Notes under the pieces: model-generated | Told to the model about the DNA's origin: nothing | The model's database searches: none | What the model saw: the letters and a program-made list of their open reading frames with translations, nothing else | Program-made: the position numbers and the translations under genes | In this document: in pieces, positions 54,601 to 64,000 of the stretch | Position numbering within the stretch: the first letter of the stretch is position 1 | Layout of the letters: each line of letters begins with the position of its first letter | Origin: Pithys albifrons albifrons | Taxonomy: Eukaryota > Chordata > Aves > Passeriformes > Thamnophilidae | Reading direction: 5' to 3' | DNA: 64,000 nt | Assembly (NCBI RefSeq): GCF_047495875.1 | Contig: NC_092467.1 | Location: forward strand, 26,228,066 to 26,292,065

Positions 54601-56299
54601 TCAATTTTCATTTTTATGCTACTATAAAAATATGAAAATGACAGTATTTCTATGTAGCAGTTTAATAAAAAGTATCTAAAAATTTCAAGCCATTTCCATT
54701 TGCACTAGTAAAATGAATTACTGTAACAGAACTGAGGTAGAGCTTCACTTGACATCCAGAATTTTTTGTCCTACTGTGTCAGACCAGAAACAGACTGGAG
54801 ATTTGTGGTTTCCTTAGAGTCTTTTAGCCATGTGTGCTAATGATTTAAGTTCACAAATTAATACTAAGGCTGATGGAGTACAAAGGATAAGCAAGTCTGA
54901 CCACAGAAGTTTGCTTCAGAAACCCTTTAGACTGGTGCCCATGAGGAGAACTTGGAAATGAATTTCATTCTTTTGTAGTGGACTTCAAAGTTGAGTCAAG
55001 TCATTAGAAAAACCTTGTTGTCTGTAGAGGACCAGAAGGCTCTAATCAGAAGAAATGGAAATCCATCACCCTAAATACAGCCAAATAACAATTTGATTTA
55101 AACACCTCCATATATTTAATGAAATATGTGTATCCATTGCAAAGGAATTCCATATTGCCTTCCTTTCTCAGGTACTTTTCAGGTATGAGGTGGGCTGTTG
55201 CCAGTGTTTTATATTTAAAATTCTGTGAGTTAAAGACTCCACTGAGGAAATCAAAACAACTCTATTGCATTACACTTCACTGTGCCACCTCGGCTTGTGT
55301 GTGTCCAACACAACTGTGACACCTGCGCTGAAAGCGAACACCGATGTCAGTGCTGCCCCAAGCGCCTCATCTCTACCACATTAACTTGCTTTAACAAATC
55401 AAATCCAAGCAGCATTTACTGTGTCTGGTCTTTCCTAAGAGACCAGATCAGCACTTAATCTCATTTATTTTTGTTACTTCAGGCCACAAATATCATTGCT
55501 GGTAAGAGTCCACATCTCAGCAATGCAAGAGTGCAAAACAACAACATTTTTGGTCACTACCAAATCCCAGCGGGCTTGGTGAGATCAGATATACACAAGC
55601 TTTGCTTTCTTGCCTTTTATAGTTGGCTTGAGCAGTACAAAGCAATATAAAGAAGGTCAAAATGATGCCATTTGTACCACTAAGAGATGAGCAAAGACTA
55701 GACTACTGGTTTCTGAAGTCAGACACCTATTGTTCTATACTTTTACCTGAAAAGGGAGGCAGCAGTATCTTGGTTCCCACGCAGAAGTCATGGAAGATGA
55801 GGTGTGTGATTGGGCAGAACTGCTACAGGGGATGCTCATTGCTCACTGACTCCCATCACCTGCCACCACATTCAGTTAGTCCTGTCCAGAGCACAGAGGG
55901 TTTTTCTTTGGCAAAACCTCGTTTGTGCATGGATATTCTACTCAGCAATGGTCCTGCATGTAATGGTCAAACCTGGCTCCAGAATCTTTCAAGTTTCACA
56001 TTTTCATTCAGGCTCTGTCCCCGACTCTGTCAGGTGCTTAAATACATGATTTGTTTGATGGACTTGCACTGTACTCAAAAATGTGCTTAAACATAATTTT
56101 GGCATGAGGGCTTTGCTGAATTGGGGCTGTTTTGCAGGAAGCCTGACTCTGAGATCATTGTCACAATGTTTTAAAGTTGGAGATTGTGCAACTATTATCC
56201 TTTATTGCCCATTTTATGTCAAACTCTCTTTTTCTTTTTACATTCCTCTTAAAAGCAAAGCTATTTTGGAGCATTTAATATTATTTAATCTCTTTACTC

Positions 56300-56700
56300 T
56301 GGCAGCATAGAAATTACAGGGACCATTACAATGGTCCTGTGTGAGTGTATGCTTTATTGATGTATATGCTGACCTAATATCAAATTGATTTTACTTAGCT
56401 TTTCTGCTGACCATGGAAAAATGCAAATTGGGTATTATATTTGCACACTAATTTTATTGGGCCCCTGTGTCTTCATAAAAAGATAAAGTTTGGGCTAATA
56501 AAAATAAAACATTTCTGGGGCTAATATAGGCAAATGTTTATGTAGGCAGGTAACAAATTGGTTTGTCATTTAGGGGAACATAAAGAGCACTAAAATCATC
56601 TTTAGGCAAAATAGATTGGTGGCTTTTGCTTAGCTTTTAGCTTTCATTTGCAAAAATCAATTTAATATAGCACAGTGTCTCAAAGAAAGGGTGACACAAG
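56300..56700. promoter_or_regulatory. Candidate conserved non-coding block with octamer
   Basis: An AT-rich, non-repetitive block with no usable ORF. It contains a perfect POU octamer ATGCAAAT at 56421-56428 next to CCATGGAAAA, a TTTGCAC segment about 20 bp further on, and another half octamer (ATTTGCAAAA) near 56646. Texture resembles conserved non-coding elements. Conservation is untested. Confidence 0.25.
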
Positions 56701-57630
56701 ATTAAGACATTCATTGTATTCCTCCTCCATAACTCCCCCTTATTCAGAGGCCCTGGGATTTGGGTTTGCTCTTCTTCAAAGCAAATTACATGTATTTCAG
56801 CAGAAAATGATAAAAAGGAACCTTTAGACTTATGCCATATGCAAGCATCCTACAGGGACAAACACAGGGGATGTAGGAAAGCGTGTTTAGTTTTCTGAAG
56901 GGAGATGCCGAAAGAGTTATCAACACTTGAAAGCACCACCAGCAATCTGAAAGTGTAGTACCTGTATGATCTCCTTTCTGGCTATTTGTCCCTCCTTCCC
57001 CTTTCCTCTTTAAGCCCTCTGTAACAATGCCTTTTGCATCCCTAATGGCCAGCAATCTCTGCTGGAATGCAGCTAAGTGAACTTCGATGACAGTTTAAGT
57101 AGATGGGCATATATCAACTGCCTAACTTCTATTTATTGGGAGGAATTGACCTGTTTAAATCCCAGAGCAGGCACTGTTTCTGTCCAGCTCTTGTTTTCCA
57201 TTCCCTCCTTCCCTTTCCCTCCTCAATTGCAGGGTATTTTGGAGGGGTTCCGTGTAGTGGCAGGTTGCATAAAGAGTTTTGATGTTAATACTTGACTGCA
57301 TTTTCAACTTAATAACCCAGCAAAGGGATCTGACTGTAAAGCAAAAGGCCAGAAATATCTCCTGGTAAAATTATGCTGATGCATAGATCAAATGGCACTG
57401 CAGAGCTATTTGCAAAATCAGAAATGGCAAATAACTATAGAGCAAGATCCCCCTTACCTCCCAGCCCCACTTGTTTGTTTTTAATCTTCATTACATCTTG
57501 TAAGCAACCACTTTTCCACTTGGGCTTTCTGATACTGGCAGCTCACTATGCTTTTGAGGCAGAAAAATTAACTGCATGCAAACCCAGGCAAGGTACACAC
57601 ACATCTTTCCTCCCATCTTGTCCCTACTGG

Positions 57631-57697
57631 AGAAAAACAAAAGAAAAAAAAAAAGAAAAAACCCACTCCCAAAAAAACTGAGGTTCTTTTTTTTTTT
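57631..57697. repeat. A-rich tract followed by a T run
   Basis: An A-rich tract (57631-57662, including an 11-base A run) is followed 24 bases later by an 11-base T run (57687-57697). The two could pair as an AT hairpin. Such sites are common as replication-slippage hotspots. Confidence 0.75.
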
Positions 57698-60600
57698 AAC
57701 ATTTGAACATTGCAACATACAGTCCTATGAATAAGAATAGAAATCTGAAATATGAACAGCACATTATTCGTCCTCAAACGTCCAAGGTGATGACAGCTCA
57801 CAATTAAGGATGCAGACAGTAGCATTTAATGTCACCTACCTGCATCACTATCATAACAGTTTAGCAGGCAGGTCCCCAGCCTGCTTTCTTTTTCCCTCTT
57901 CTGCTTTGCTATTTATAAAGTAAGGTTGGAGTGTAGATCAACCCCTTGCCCTCCAGAGACCAGAGGCACGCAGTAAATTATGGGAAGGCTAAGTGGTACA
58001 TCAAATGTGTCTCCTCAAAGCTATATATCATCTCGTTAAATTTGATGTCTAATCCCAGAACCCCAGAAATCATTCCCAAAATCCCAGAAAATGCATGTGT
58101 CCTTCAGATGATATAGAACAAGAAAGTAAAGTTTACCTGCAGGGAAAAGAAAAAACCACCAAGACAAAAACATTCTAGCCACGATTTGCAAAAGCCTTCA
58201 TTTTACTTGAGTGTCTTTCAATCCTATTTCCTTAAACTCCATCGAGTCAGAACTCACCCATCTGTATTTGAATACATAAACTCTGATCTACAGTATTCAT
58301 TTTTTTCCCCTTGCAATGGTTGACATTAAATCACAAACTGAATAAACCAAAGCACGTCATATCTCTCTCTCAAAATTTTACATCAGATAGAACAGTAGTA
58401 GTTTACATATGTAGCAGCACTTCTCCAGCTACCACCAGTGACAGTAATAAAGATCTTCAGTCATTCCACAGGGTTCTCTTAACAGAGCTCCACAACCCTC
58501 ATCGATGAGTCTAAGATGGTAATACTAAGGAGCTGCCTGCTGCCCCAGAGGAAGCAGACCTCATTCTTTGTGAAGAAATAGATGCTAACTGGTATCTATC
58601 TTGCTCTCCCTGTTCAGAGTTATCACTCTTCTAAAACACTCACTATCCCAGTAGCCTTCTCTTCATACAAAAGGATAGAACTAAAATATTCAGATGCAAC
58701 CCTTTCCACCTGCAATACAACATTACATGGGTACCTTTTCAGTTTGTCTTTAAAATCCAGGGATTCAAAAGACAATGCAAGGGCCTGTTATAAAGCAACC
58801 CTATCAGCTCTCTCCAGTGGAGAGGGCTATGGCTGTTTGTTTGCTTTAAGTATGCATGGACTGAAAGATAAGAGAATAATTTAGATCAGAATTTCAGCCA
58901 AGATAGCAAAGAGGGAATTACTAACCCCTCATAGAGTAGTCCAGCAGTTACAGGAGCAGCCAGAACACCTTTGTTCTGTTCTTTCTAGTTTTGCCTCTGA
59001 TTAACTTTAATGCTCAGACTTTCCCATGTAAAAACTGAGCAAAACCACGTGCACTTCAGAATAGAATTGAGAGTTTCAGTACAGCTATTCTCAAAACTCT
59101 TCTAGTTTCTTTGAGATGCACAGCCATATCCTTGTGCTCATCACGGATTTTTCCAAGGAAGGTAGTGCTGAAAATGGCATCTCTAGCTGCCACAATTTGC
59201 AACTCCAGAATCTGTCAGTCCAGTATCTCTAACCTCTCAAGGGCAACAGAAAACATAATTGGGAAATAACAAGCTACAATACAACATGTGAAAATCAGGA
59301 AAGATGTTTCTGGGAAGCTGTAACCGGAAAACCTCTATTCACCAGGGCTTTGTCTCATACCCTTGACTTAAGAAAAAGGCACAAAGTATAACAGGAGCAG
59401 GGCTGAAAACCAAAAATTGAAGACACATGAAATGGTAGACAATGCTGGACACCTACCCAAGTGCTTTGTTCTAAGTAGGGCCAGGTCTCATCCTGTGAGG
59501 AAAAAAGTTGAAAAGCAACCAAAGTTTCAGCCCACTGGGCTAAAGATTCAAACCCAGGGGAGCAGTGAAGCAACACAACCAACACTGTCACGGACTAATC
59601 TCCTTTATTCCACCTTTTAGGCACTGACTTGAACAACATGAACCCTTATCTTTCTTACTCTTCCTAAACCTCTAATTGAAAAGGATACACCCCATACTCA
59701 GTTACAGTACACAGGACATGATAATTTTTCTGATTTTTATGTTGCATCAGACCCTCCCCAAGAGGAAGAAGAAAAACTGACAGCGTTATGTAGAATAAAA
59801 CCTTCAGTGTACAAGACCTGGTTTGAAAGCAGCGATCCCAGGCAAGATGTGCACCGTGTTCTGCAAGAGGTTTTGGCCTTGACTGAACTATGACGGTTTT
59901 CTTCAGAAGCTGAGCTAGCGGTCAATAAAAAGCAACCTGCTGAAATGAGATTCATGAAGAGCCATGCTCCTCAGAACATGACACTGACCTCTTTGAGAAG
60001 TGCCAGCACTCTATTGGGAGAGAGGCTTGAGCCTGCAAGGCAAGAAATAGACACCAATGAATAGCTTTTCTCTTCATATTCACGGCTTGTCTGAAATCAG
60101 AATTCAGACCTGAATACACAGCAGCAAAAGTTAAGATGCTCAGTAGAGGGTCCTATGCACCAAATACAAATTTTCAAATACTTCAGCAAGATGAGGGAGG
60201 CAGACATATCCCCAAAGAAGCCAGGAGTAATTCCTTCTTTACTGTAATGTTAGACATGGGTTTCAAATCAGGATGAGAAATATGTTCTTTATATAAGCAG
60301 GATGGCAAAGATGGGGTGGAAAGGGTCCCCTTTTCACAAAGAAGTGGAGTGACACCTCTTGGTCACAGTGCCAGGTCCCTGCTTTTGTTCATTGATTCTT
60401 TGCAGTTTTTAATCACAGGAATTTGATGTCAGACAGTCTGTGGCTCAGGAGTCTCAACAGTCCTAGATCAGTTTTGCTTAGGTGTGTGCATTCCATTCAT
60501 TTTTGAGTGACTCCAGCATCAGCAAGTGTCTCAGACATGACCTCAGACACAAGTGTATTAAGAATGTTTGACCTATATCATAAATTCCACAGTCTGCCAG

Positions 60601-61119
60601 GAGAAAGTCCTGCCATACCCTCATTCTTTCCTTCCAAAGAGAGTGGCAAGATGTATACCCAGAGGTATGCCCACATTCCATTCTCATTAAGGGCCAAGAA
60701 TTAAGCAAGCTGCCGTTCTTATTCAGATGCTGCCTATGACATTTTCCCCTCTGTTGCAAAAACAATTATCTCAAAGATGCTTAAATTCCAGCTGGACACA
60801 TAAAACCTTCTCTCCTACTCGAACCAAGCAGCCGCTTCAGTCCCCTGCCTTACATCAAGCCAAGAACAGCTCCTCTCGCAGACGTGATCCTCAAAGCTCT
60901 CTGTGAGCACCACAGTAACTTCGTGTACACACAAGTGCCCACTGATCCTAGTTGTCCTTTTTGTCCCATCATTAGTTAGCAGTAAGTTCCAGGGGCACAG
61001 TCAATCAATACACCTTCGTGCATAAGAGAAAACATGTTTTGTTGCCTGCATACACTCACGGCAAGGCTGTGTGAGCTTTGTAAAACCTCTCCTGTCAGCA
61101 AACTGTTAAAACCAATTTA

Positions 61120-61142
61120 TACACACACACACACTCTCTCTC
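61120..61142. repeat. (AC)n(TC)n microsatellite
   Basis: About seven AC units followed directly by four to five TC units. It is short but likely polymorphic. Confidence 0.9.
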
Positions 61143-62439
61143 AGCAATAAGCCTATGGAGAATTTTAATTAAAGTCAAAGGAGTCTTTAAAAGTGGAGGG
61201 GGAGAAATCTAACACAGCGAGAAATAAATTAATAAAAACACGCTCCAAGTTGAAGCTCAAGGGGATCACTCTCAGTCATCATTTATTTAAAGGATGGGAC
61301 ATGTCAAAGATGGGAATGTCAAGTGGGAGACGCTGTGAAGCAGTAGAGGACAGAAGAGAGTCTGACGAACTGCATGCCACAGCTTCTGGAACAGATAATA
61401 CTTTGTCACATAGGTTATGTTTGTGGCTGGCCACCTGCCACTTGATAGTCACTAGCTCTCAAAGCTAGGCACTAAAATATCTGTATTCCCTTTCACATTT
61501 GGTCCAGAAAGAACCTTTCAGGTCATTTAGATCACCCTTCTCTGGTCAGCACCAATTTCTGTGGAAAACTACTCCGCTGTCTCACCCTGAGGATGTTTAT
61601 CTTGAAATTCAGACAGCAGTTCCTTTTGGTGTATTTTAACTTGTTTCTCACTTGCCTCTTCCCTTGGTGCTTCTGTTTTTTAAAAATGACTCAATTTTGT
61701 GTGCATTGTTGTAGCTTTTGCTTGGGCCATAGACTACTCCAGGGGAACTAACTGACCCCTTCAGATGAACCCTTACAACAGGCAAACCACAAATCTCCTC
61801 AATTCTCATGTCCATGCAGTCTTTCATAGAAAGATTTTTAAAGCTCACATGAGACCTGGCTTCCTGCTCTTCATCTGCCATCCTTGCAGCCACTGTATCA
61901 TATCTTCCAGCCTTTTCCTTAGCACAAGGATGAGATTTCTTCACTTGAGGCCAGTTGCAAACAAGCAGTGCCACATTTCTTAACTTTAACAACTCCCAAT
62001 ATCAGCTGCTAGAGCAGTTTCTCATCACCTTTGCCCATCTTACAGCAGCCCACTGGAGTGTAAGATGCTTGTGTGGATCAGTGTCCTCGGCAGCCTCCTG
62101 GGTTTCTAGCCTTTTATTCAGGGGAATTTAATACTTGTAGTTGGTGCTGTGTCACAAGCCTGCCAGCATCAGGTGCAAATGAAAGTAATCATCCATAATA
62201 AATCATGTAATTGTGCTGGAAACCCAGACGTGTCTAATCCTTCAACCACAAGAATTATGGAGATCCAATATTAACTGCATATCTTGACACTCATTATCTC
62301 ATTTAGAGACTCTAGTGCTGTCTATTCTTCACCACCTAGATCCCTTGGTTGAGGCAAAAACTACAGATTGATAAGATCCCACATCCATTTCCATGTAAAA
62401 ACATGAAAATGCAACTCATTTCAATGTAAAAAAAAAGAC

Positions 62440-62760
62440 TCAAATTACTCAACACATTAATACACATATTTTATAGTGAATGTAAATTGAATTATGTTTT
62501 GCCCTTTCCATAAAACAAATGAAAACAGCCTTTTCATGGAAAGAGGGTTAGAAAGGTTAAAAAAAAAGAGAAGAAAGTCAAAGTCATTACATTCCAATCA
62601 AAGTTGATAAATATGTAAATTACAGCAACTAAACAGTTGGCTTTGACAAATGGCTTCCACGTAATGGATTTTTCATAGTAATGAGGCTACAATGCAATTG
62701 TTTTTTTAAAGCCTTACATTTCTCATTAATACAAAGTGTAACTCAGTGTGCACAATGGGG
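62440..62760. promoter_or_regulatory. Candidate conserved non-coding block
   Basis: AT-rich unique sequence with CATTCCA (TEAD-like) directly followed by ATCAAAG (TCF/LEF-like) around 62591-62604, several TAAT cores and GTAATGG/AGTAATGAGG segments. There is no ORF or repeat signature. Called only from motif density and low CpG. Confidence 0.22.
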
Positions 62761-64000
62761 ATATTTACCAAAAAAATTAAGAGGGGGAAAAAAATTTCAG
62801 ACAGCAGTTGACATCACAGAGGGATGCCACAGCCTGAGATAGTGCCATTGCTTCCATCAGCATTGACAAGTTGTTGACTAGTCTTTAATTAAGTGGCTTG
62901 AACTTGAGGAACTACTCAGTGCCAAAAGAAACATAAAGCCCAGGACTCTGCCACTTGTAATTCATCTGTGATGTGTTTATTCATCCAACACTATCAAAGT
63001 TGTATATGCTATACAGGTTCTACAAGACCTATGAAAAAAGGCAAAGCATACAAGAAAATCACTTCAGTGACCTATAAGTAATTTCCCTGACCACCAGTAT
63101 CTTCCTGCCTCATTCAGTTCTTTGACATTTCAGACCATGTCAACCATCATGGCACCTGTGCATCTCACTACCTTTCTAATGTAGTTCGAATGCTAGTGTA
63201 CAGAAATAAAGATTCATGGAAGAAGATGACCCTGGACCACAGAATACTGCTTTCAGTTTCCTTATCACTGTCCTTAGAACAGTCTGGAATTCAGCAAGGC
63301 ATCTCTAAGTTTCTTACTCTTGATTTCTGCTTCACTTTATGCAACCTATTTTGGAATGACTGAAGGGCAGCATCAGAGGTGTTTTGAACCTGCAACAGCA
63401 TTTCAAAACAAAGGAGCGATGATTGCAGTGAAAACATCTCCAGAAACATGGAGGTTTCTTTGCCATGCATCCAACTTCAGCAGGAGCACAGCAGAGAGGG
63501 TTGTGGAAGTGTTGTCCCCAAATGCCAGTTGCTGCTACCATCGAGCCTGTATTTGTACCACCACATTCCATGGCCCACAGCTGAAAAGGACTTCTCCAGT
63601 CTTTTGCAACAGGAGTTTCTCTGGAGGAATCTTACTACATGTGCAGAAGCAGTGCCATTTCCCCACCCCTACTCCCATCCTGATTTAAGCAGAAAAACAG
63701 ACTATATTAAAGTGGGAGGGGAAAAGGTCAGTCCATCTTCTCACATTTCCCAGCCCCATCATCCTTGGCATCATCCCACACAAAACAAAGTTACCCCAGT
63801 GCCAACAGGGCTCAGCAGAAGTTCCCGAGCAAGTATAGGGGAAATTTCAACATGGATTCCTATATCATTTGATACAATTTTGGCTGCTCAGCTTTTCCTA
63901 TTTGAAGGAGGGCTGTGTCCACATCCCCTTACTATAAGGAATTTTGCTAACTGGCATTTTAATTCCTGAGCCAAGGCTACATAACTGAATTTATATTTAC

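Larger units (their letters stand above)
1..64000 (-). other. AGBL4: Internal part of the AGBL4 (CCP6) gene
   Basis: The whole window appears to lie inside one minus-strand gene for cytosolic carboxypeptidase 6, an M14-family metallopeptidase that shortens polyglutamate side chains on tubulin and some other proteins. This rests on two exons, at 51564..51653 and 27570..27684, whose joined frame gives the CCP6 catalytic core. The preceding and following exons are not in the window, so the flanking introns are at least 12.3 kb and 27.5 kb long. Human AGBL4 is known as a giant, mostly intronic gene, so this sparse layout fits. No promoter, start codon, stop codon or poly(A) site of the gene is visible here. 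The assignment to AGBL4 rather than its paralogues is from my memory of the human protein, not from a search. Confidence 0.9.
51654..64000 (-). other. AGBL4: AGBL4 intron upstream of the HPGE exon (partial)
   Basis: This is the 3' part, in gene order, of a phase-1 intron ending in the acceptor GCAG at 51655-51654. The preceding AGBL4 exon was not found up to 64000. It holds AT-rich enhancer-like blocks at about 53400-53560, 56300-56700 and 62440-62760, two juxtaposed 3'/5' splice-site motifs at 55747 and 58137, an A-rich tract at 57631-57662 followed by an 11-base T run at 57687-57697, and an (AC)n(TC)n microsatellite at 61120-61142. No CR1 element and no nested gene are recognisable. The ORFs at 61648-61992 and 63448-63969 have no features I can assign. 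Confidence 0.85.

Noticed and set aside
61500..61560. A stretch faintly like an old CR1 3' end (TTCAGGTCATTTAGATCACC).
   Set aside because: Only one short block is similar and the terminal repeat is missing.
61648..61992. 114-codon minus-strand ORF with a fairly protein-like composition.
   Set aside because: It does not match any AGBL4 segment I know, has no clear exon borders, and its length is expected by chance in 64 kb.
63448..63969. 173-codon plus-strand ORF near the window end.
   Set aside because: No domain or splice context; overlaps another plus-strand ORF in a different frame and a minus-strand ORF, so a local lack of stops is the likely cause.

Overview
The window looks like a piece of a bird (sauropsid) nuclear genome lying deep inside one very large gene, AGBL4, which encodes cytosolic carboxypeptidase 6 (CCP6), a tubulin deglutamylase. 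The gene is read on the minus strand. Two things point to a bird. Every interspersed repeat I can name confidently is a 5'-truncated CR1 LINE with the avian-type 3' end, and interspersed-repeat density is low. The sequence is AT-rich, CpG-poor and almost entirely non-coding. I cannot name the species.

Only two stretches read as real protein-coding exons, and they are consecutive exons of the same protein. The upstream exon in gene order is 51564..51653 (90 bp) and carries the M14 carboxypeptidase zinc-binding motif HPGE. The next exon is 27570..27684 (115 bp) and carries the NPDG segment. They are separated by a 23,879-bp intron. Their phases agree (1 base + 2 bases across the junction), both have canonical AG/GT borders, and the joined reading frame matches vertebrate CCP6 almost without gaps.

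Layout: 1-27569 is the start (in gene order) of the next downstream intron. It holds three CR1 fragments, a probable MIR-type SINE relic, a cluster of GGTAAY motifs near 21.4 kb, a near-perfect inverted repeat at 11.16 kb and an unusually long unassigned ORF at 20.0-20.8 kb. 27570-27684 is the NPDG exon. 27685-51563 is the intron between the exons; it contains an AT-rich, homeobox/TCF-motif-rich block near 31 kb that resembles a conserved enhancer. 51564-51653 is the HPGE exon. 51654-64000 is the upstream intron, with more enhancer-like AT-rich blocks and two juxtaposed 3'/5' splice-site motifs resembling recursive splice sites. I find no CpG-island promoter, first exon, last exon, tRNA, rRNA or CRISPR array. 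Apart from the exons and the CR1 reading-frame remnants, the short ORFs look like chance.

I found no convincing new biological system. The leads most worth checking are the frame-neutral exon that carries the catalytic motif, the recursive-splice-like sites, the GGTAAY/X-box-like cluster and the long ORF at 20.0-20.8 kb.
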